A stretch of 7,865 nt of DNA from an uncultured Clostridia bacterium (GTDB taxonomy: Bacteria; Bacillota; Clostridia; Oscillospirales; Acutalibacteraceae), in assembly GCA_946633275.1 (NCBI GenBank), contig CAMPAT010000027.1, positions 1-7,865 of the forward strand, given 5' to 3'. How positions within the stretch are numbered: the stretch's first letter is position 1; each line of letters opens with the position of its first letter. Made by a program: the position numbers and the translations under genes. Below are positions 5,681-7,865 of the stretch, piece by piece. Under the pieces are notes generated by a model. It was given only the letters and a program-made list of their open reading frames with translations. It ran no database searches and was not told where the DNA came from.

Positions 5681-6445
5681 GTGATTTCAGATAAGAATAT
5701 TGACAGCGGAAAAGCATTTGACTGGGGTTTCACGTCCGCGCAGTACGCAAAATACCGCAATATTTATCCTCAGGAACTGTATGACAGACTGTGTGCTCTC
5801 GGCGTTGGCGCTGACGCAACTTCCTGGCTTGACCTCGGAACAGGTACGGGAATTCTTCCGCTTAATCTTTATAATATGAACGCCGATATTTACGGCGCCG
5901 ATATCTCAGACGCACAGATTGAGTTCGCCAAGAAAAGTGCAGAGGAGCGCGGCTTAAATATTAACTTCCTTGTTTCTCCTGCAGAAAGTACCGGCTTTTC
6001 GGAGAACAGCTTTGATATTATTACTGCGGCACAATGCTTTTCGTATTTTGACAGAGAAGTTATGAAGTCGGAAGTTTCAAGAATGCTCAAACCGCACGGG
6101 AAGCTGATAAAGATTTATATGGACTGGTCGCTCGAGGATAGTATTGCAAAAAACAGCGTTTCTCTTGTCAAGGAGCATAATTCCTTGTGGGACGCAGGCA
6201 AAAACATTTACGACGACATATATGACGACCTGTTCGATAACAGAAGAACAGAATTTTTTGACTGCGATATTCCGTTTACGCGCGAAAGCTGGCACGGTAG
6301 AATGTGCGCGTGCCGCGGCACTCTCGCTTCAATGAACGAAGAGCAGTTTCAAAAATGGAACTCAGAGCATATAAGAATGCTCCGGAATTATCCTGAAGCA
6401 TTCACAGTAAAACACAGATTATTTATAACTTGGTTTGAATTATAA
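5681..6445 (+). CDS. Class I SAM-dependent methyltransferase
   Basis: This 254-residue cytoplasmic enzyme should transfer a methyl group from S-adenosylmethionine; its acceptor is unknown. The opening MISDKNIDSGKAFDWG, followed by TSAQYAKYR and IYPQELYD, is characteristic of a common clostridial methyltransferase group. The Rossmann core shows motif I WLDLGTGTG (49-57), an acidic residue ending strand 2 (Asp74 in YGADIS), the strand-4 motif FDIITAAQCF (111-120) and the post-motif helix SEVSRMLKPHGKL (130-142). The C-terminal third, with many Asp, Arg and aromatic residues, probably forms the acceptor site. The start is GTG; GGGGAAG lies eight bases upstream and an in-frame TAG at 5666 rules out a longer form. 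No terminator separates it from the rhamnosidase 123 bp upstream, so it may be at the end of that operon, and the GNAT gene follows after 34 bp. Confidence 0.87.
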   Translation: MISDKNIDSGKAFDWGFTSAQYAKYRNIYPQELYDRLCALGVGADATSWLDLGTGTGILPLNLYNMNADIYGADISDAQIEFAKKSAEERGLNINFLVSPAESTGFSENSFDIITAAQCFSYFDREVMKSEVSRMLKPHGKLIKIYMDWSLEDSIAKNSVSLVKEHNSLWDAGKNIYDDIYDDLFDNRRTEFFDCDIPFTRESWHGRMCACRGTLASMNEEQFQKWNSEHIRMLRNYPEAFTVKHRLFITWFEL

Positions 6446-6479
6446 TAGTTAAGTAGATGAAACTAAAAGGAGTATTACG

Positions 6480-7028
6480 ATGAAGTACTACAATAAAATA
6501 AAGCTTAAAGACAGCAGAGAGTGTGTTATTCGCAGCTGCAGCGCTGCTGACGGTGTTGTCAGCCTTGAGCTTTTCAATAAAACTCACGAAGAAACAGACT
6601 TTCTCCTTTCTATGCCGGGCGAGAATAATTATACTGTCGAAGAACAGTCTGAGTATCTGCAGAAAAAATATGACAGCGAGCGTGAAATAGAGCTGATAGC
6701 TGAGGTCGACGGCAAGCCTGCAGGGCTCGGCGGAATTGATGAAATACGTAACAGAATTAAAACACGCCACCGCGCAGATTTCGGCGTAAGTATCCTCAAG
6801 GAATACTGGGGTCTCGGCATAGGTCGCGCTATTCTCGAAGCCTGCATAGAACTTGCGAGAGAAGCAGGATATGAACAGCTTGAACTTGACGTAGTCGCAG
6901 ATAACACAAACGCCATAGCCCTCTATAAAAGCGCAGGGTTTACTGAATACGGCAGAAATCCTCGCGGATTTAAGTCTCCCGTAAGCTCCTGGCAGGAGCT
7001 TGTACAAATGCGACTTGAGTTAATTTAG
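6480..7028 (+). CDS. GNAT-family N-acetyltransferase
   Basis: This 182-residue protein should move an acetyl group from acetyl-CoA to an amine; the acceptor could be a small metabolite, an antibiotic or a protein N-terminus. GNAT elements appear in order: the helix region 28-65, strand IELIAEVDGKPAGLGGI (70-86), strand RADFGVSILKEYWG (98-111), and the acetyl-CoA pyrophosphate loop GLGIGRA (111-117) starting the helix to about residue 129. Strand LELDVVADN (134-142) and the motif-B region NAIALYKSAGFTEYGR (144-159) follow. The length is usual for the family. AAAGGAG at 6466-6472 lies seven bases before the ATG, a strong start. It follows the methyltransferase by 34 bp and is probably co-transcribed; the inverted repeat at 7051-7080 follows it closely. 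There is no sign of frameshift or truncation. Confidence 0.88.
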   Translation: MKYYNKIKLKDSRECVIRSCSAADGVVSLELFNKTHEETDFLLSMPGENNYTVEEQSEYLQKKYDSEREIELIAEVDGKPAGLGGIDEIRNRIKTRHRADFGVSILKEYWGLGIGRAILEACIELAREAGYEQLELDVVADNTNAIALYKSAGFTEYGRNPRGFKSPVSSWQELVQMRLELI

Positions 7029-7050
7029 CGATATTATTAATTAATAGTAA

Positions 7051-7080
7051 AATGGATTAGCATACTGTTGCTAATCCATT
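7051..7080 (+). terminator. 12-bp-stem inverted repeat: terminator of the GNAT gene and/or operator for the aldolase
   Basis: AATGGATTAGCA (7051-7062) and TGCTAATCCATT (7069-7080) are perfect inverted copies around a 6-base loop. The position 22 bp after the GNAT stop suits a terminator, but the stem is AT-rich and the following ATTTATATGA is a poor U-tract. Its right arm overlaps the -35 box of the aldolase promoter (7068-7073), so the repeat may instead, or also, be a protein-binding operator. Confidence 0.6.
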
Positions 7081-7096
7081 ATTTATATGATACAAT
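7068..7096 (+). promoter_or_regulatory. Promoter of the class II aldolase gene
   Basis: TTGCTA (7068-7073, four of six) is followed by a spacer of exactly 17 bp and TACAAT (7091-7096, five of six). The -10 has an extended TG one base upstream (TGATACAAT), which compensates for the weak -35. Transcription would start near 7103. That places the upstream ATG at 7087 outside the transcript and supports the TTG start at 7129. Confidence 0.6.
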
Positions 7097-7114
7097 TAAG
7101 TTATATTATTTTTG

Positions 7115-7121
7115 AAGGGGG
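7115..7121 (+). promoter_or_regulatory. Ribosome binding site deciding the aldolase start
   Basis: AAGGGGG lies seven bases before TTG 7129-7131. No such site precedes the in-frame ATG at 7087, and the intervening residues (IQLSYIIFEGGIY) are unlike the family N-terminus, so TTG is the likely start. Confidence 0.75.
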
Positions 7122-7128
7122 CATCTAT

Positions 7129-7839
7129 TTGGAAGATATTGCCTTGATTAAAGAACAAATTTGCGATGTGTGCCATAAGACGTGGCAGCTCGGCTGGGTT
7201 GCCGCTAATGACGGTAACGTTAGTGCACGTCTTTCTGACGGCAGGATTATCGCCACTCCGACAGGTATGAGCAAGTCCTTTATCACTCCGGAAAAGTTGA
7301 TTATGCTCGACAGCAATGGCAACGTTCTCGAAGCTGCTGACGGGCTTCGTCCGTCAAGCGAGATTAAAATGCATTTGCGCTGTTACGACAAGCGCGACGA
7401 TGTAATGAGCGTAATTCACGCACATCCGCCTGGAGCAACAGGCTTTGCCGTGGCTCATAAGGCTATGGATATGTATAATATGATTGAGGACGTTGCTGTT
7501 ATCGGCTCAGTTCCTCTGACGCCGTACGGAACTCCGTCAACTATTGAGGTTCCGAATGCAATCGAGCCTTATCTTGAGGAACACGACGTTATGCTCCTTG
7601 AAAATCACGGCGCGCTTGCAGTCGGCAGCGATGTAATTACTGCGTTCTACCGTATGGAGAGCCTTGAACTCTGGGCAAAAATTACGATTAATGCCGTTAT
7701 CCTCGGCGGAAGCTTTGATATATCAAATGATAATATTCAAAAGCTTATTGACCTGAGAGGTTATTATCAGGTGACAGGCAGACATCCGGGACATAAAATC
7801 TTCAATCCCGACGATGATAAGCTTCACAGAAAAGATTAA
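7129..7839 (+). CDS. Class II aldolase (L-fuculose-1-phosphate aldolase-like)
   Basis: Class II aldolases of this type use a zinc ion to split deoxy-ketose 1-phosphates into dihydroxyacetone phosphate and an aldehyde such as lactaldehyde. From the TTG start the protein has 236 residues. It shows GNVSAR (29-34), the phosphate-binding TPTGMSKS (43-50), PSSE (75-78), HAHPP (97-101) and ENHGALAVG (158-166). Glu78, His97, His99 and His160 have exactly the spacing of Glu73, His92, His94 and His155 in E. coli FucA, so the active site is complete. FucA itself is 215 residues, so this protein has a modest extension. It could act on fuculose-1-P, rhamnulose-1-P or 5-deoxy-pentulose-1-P; ribulose-5-P 4-epimerases share the fold, so epimerase activity is not excluded. 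It has its own promoter and is followed after 18 bp by another gene. The rhamnosidase upstream makes a role in deoxy-sugar catabolism attractive but unproven. Confidence 0.87.
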   Translation: MEDIALIKEQICDVCHKTWQLGWVAANDGNVSARLSDGRIIATPTGMSKSFITPEKLIMLDSNGNVLEAADGLRPSSEIKMHLRCYDKRDDVMSVIHAHPPGATGFAVAHKAMDMYNMIEDVAVIGSVPLTPYGTPSTIEVPNAIEPYLEEHDVMLLENHGALAVGSDVITAFYRMESLELWAKITINAVILGGSFDISNDNIQKLIDLRGYYQVTGRHPGHKIFNPDDDKLHRKD

Positions 7840-7857
7840 TTAATAGGAGAGAGTGTT

Positions 7858-7865
7858 ATGTTATA
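7858..7865 (+). CDS. Start of the next gene (cut by the window edge)
   Basis: ATG 7858-7860 is preceded by AGGAG at 7845-7849, eight bases upstream, and lies 18 bp after the aldolase stop. Only Met, Leu and two bases of a third codon (TA-) are visible, so the third residue must be Tyr unless the frame stops there. The spacing implies an operon with the aldolase. A sugar kinase or sugar-phosphate isomerase would fit the context, but the sequence does not show it. Confidence 0.6.

Noticed and set aside
6423..7007. 194-residue open frame on the minus strand opposite the GNAT gene
   Set aside because: It is rich in Phe, Tyr, Cys and Ile with no recognisable motif, has no ribosome binding site, and lies fully antisense to a clear GNAT protein.
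7035..7046. Palindrome TATTAATTAATA after the GNAT gene
   Set aside because: Pure AT palindrome in an AT-rich gap; too low in information to separate from chance, though it resembles the motifs near 1380-1434.
7087..7128. ATG at 7087 as the aldolase start
   Set aside because: It lies upstream of the predicted transcription start (about 7103), has no ribosome binding site, and adds 14 residues unlike the family; TTG 7129 has an ideal AAGGGGG.
1..7865. CRISPR array, tRNA/rRNA genes, transposase or phage integration marks
   Set aside because: No spaced direct repeats, cloverleaf sequences, transposase motifs or terminal inverted repeats with target duplications were seen.

Overview
The window looks like chromosomal DNA from an anaerobic, gut-type Clostridia (Oscillospirales/Ruminococcaceae-like is my best guess). 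The evidence is the low-to-moderate GC, strong purine-rich ribosome binding sites, a small STAS regulator, an L,D-transpeptidase, and cysteine-rich cytoplasmic glycosidases without signal peptides. The lineage is inferred from protein style, not from a marker gene. There are no rRNA or tRNA genes, CRISPR arrays, insertion sequences or phage genes.

Layout. Bases 2-88 are the last 28 codons of an unidentified gene. After a 136-bp gap comes a 98-residue STAS-domain protein (225-521). It shares a strong 13-bp-stem bidirectional terminator (about 532-565) with a convergent, membrane-anchored YkuD-type L,D-transpeptidase (571-1341, minus strand). A 138-bp AT-rich divergent region (1342-1479) carries a good promoter in each direction. 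It also holds copies of the 12-bp motif TATTAATAATAA, one inside each promoter spacer. To the right, a GH2 glycosidase (1480-3630) and a GH78 alpha-L-rhamnosidase (3614-5557) overlap by 17 bp and form a translationally coupled pair. A 123-bp gap with two tiny ORFs follows. Next are a class I SAM methyltransferase (5681-6445) and a GNAT acetyltransferase (6480-7028), which may be read through from the glycosidase pair because I see no terminator between them. A 30-bp perfect inverted repeat (7051-7080) closes this block and overlaps a promoter for a FucA-like class II aldolase (7129-7839). The start of another gene lies 18 bp further on (7858).

How the genes may work together. The GH2 enzyme has both catalytic glutamates and the GH78 enzyme has all four conserved acidic residues, so both are probably active. 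They most likely remove rhamnose and a beta-linked Gal or uronic acid from imported plant oligosaccharides in the cytoplasm. The class II aldolase has the Glu/His/His/His set of L-fuculose-1-phosphate aldolase. It could supply the last step of deoxy-sugar catabolism (rhamnulose-1-P, fuculose-1-P or 5-deoxypentose phosphates), but it has its own promoter, so the link to the rhamnosidase is an inference. No transporter, AraC/LacI regulator, kinase or isomerase is visible here.

Nothing in the window is clearly a new system. The most useful leads are the repeat-studded divergent promoter region, the palindrome over the aldolase promoter, the uncertain GH2 substrate with its unusual C-terminal tail, and the possible dinucleotide frameshift in the small ORFs after the rhamnosidase.
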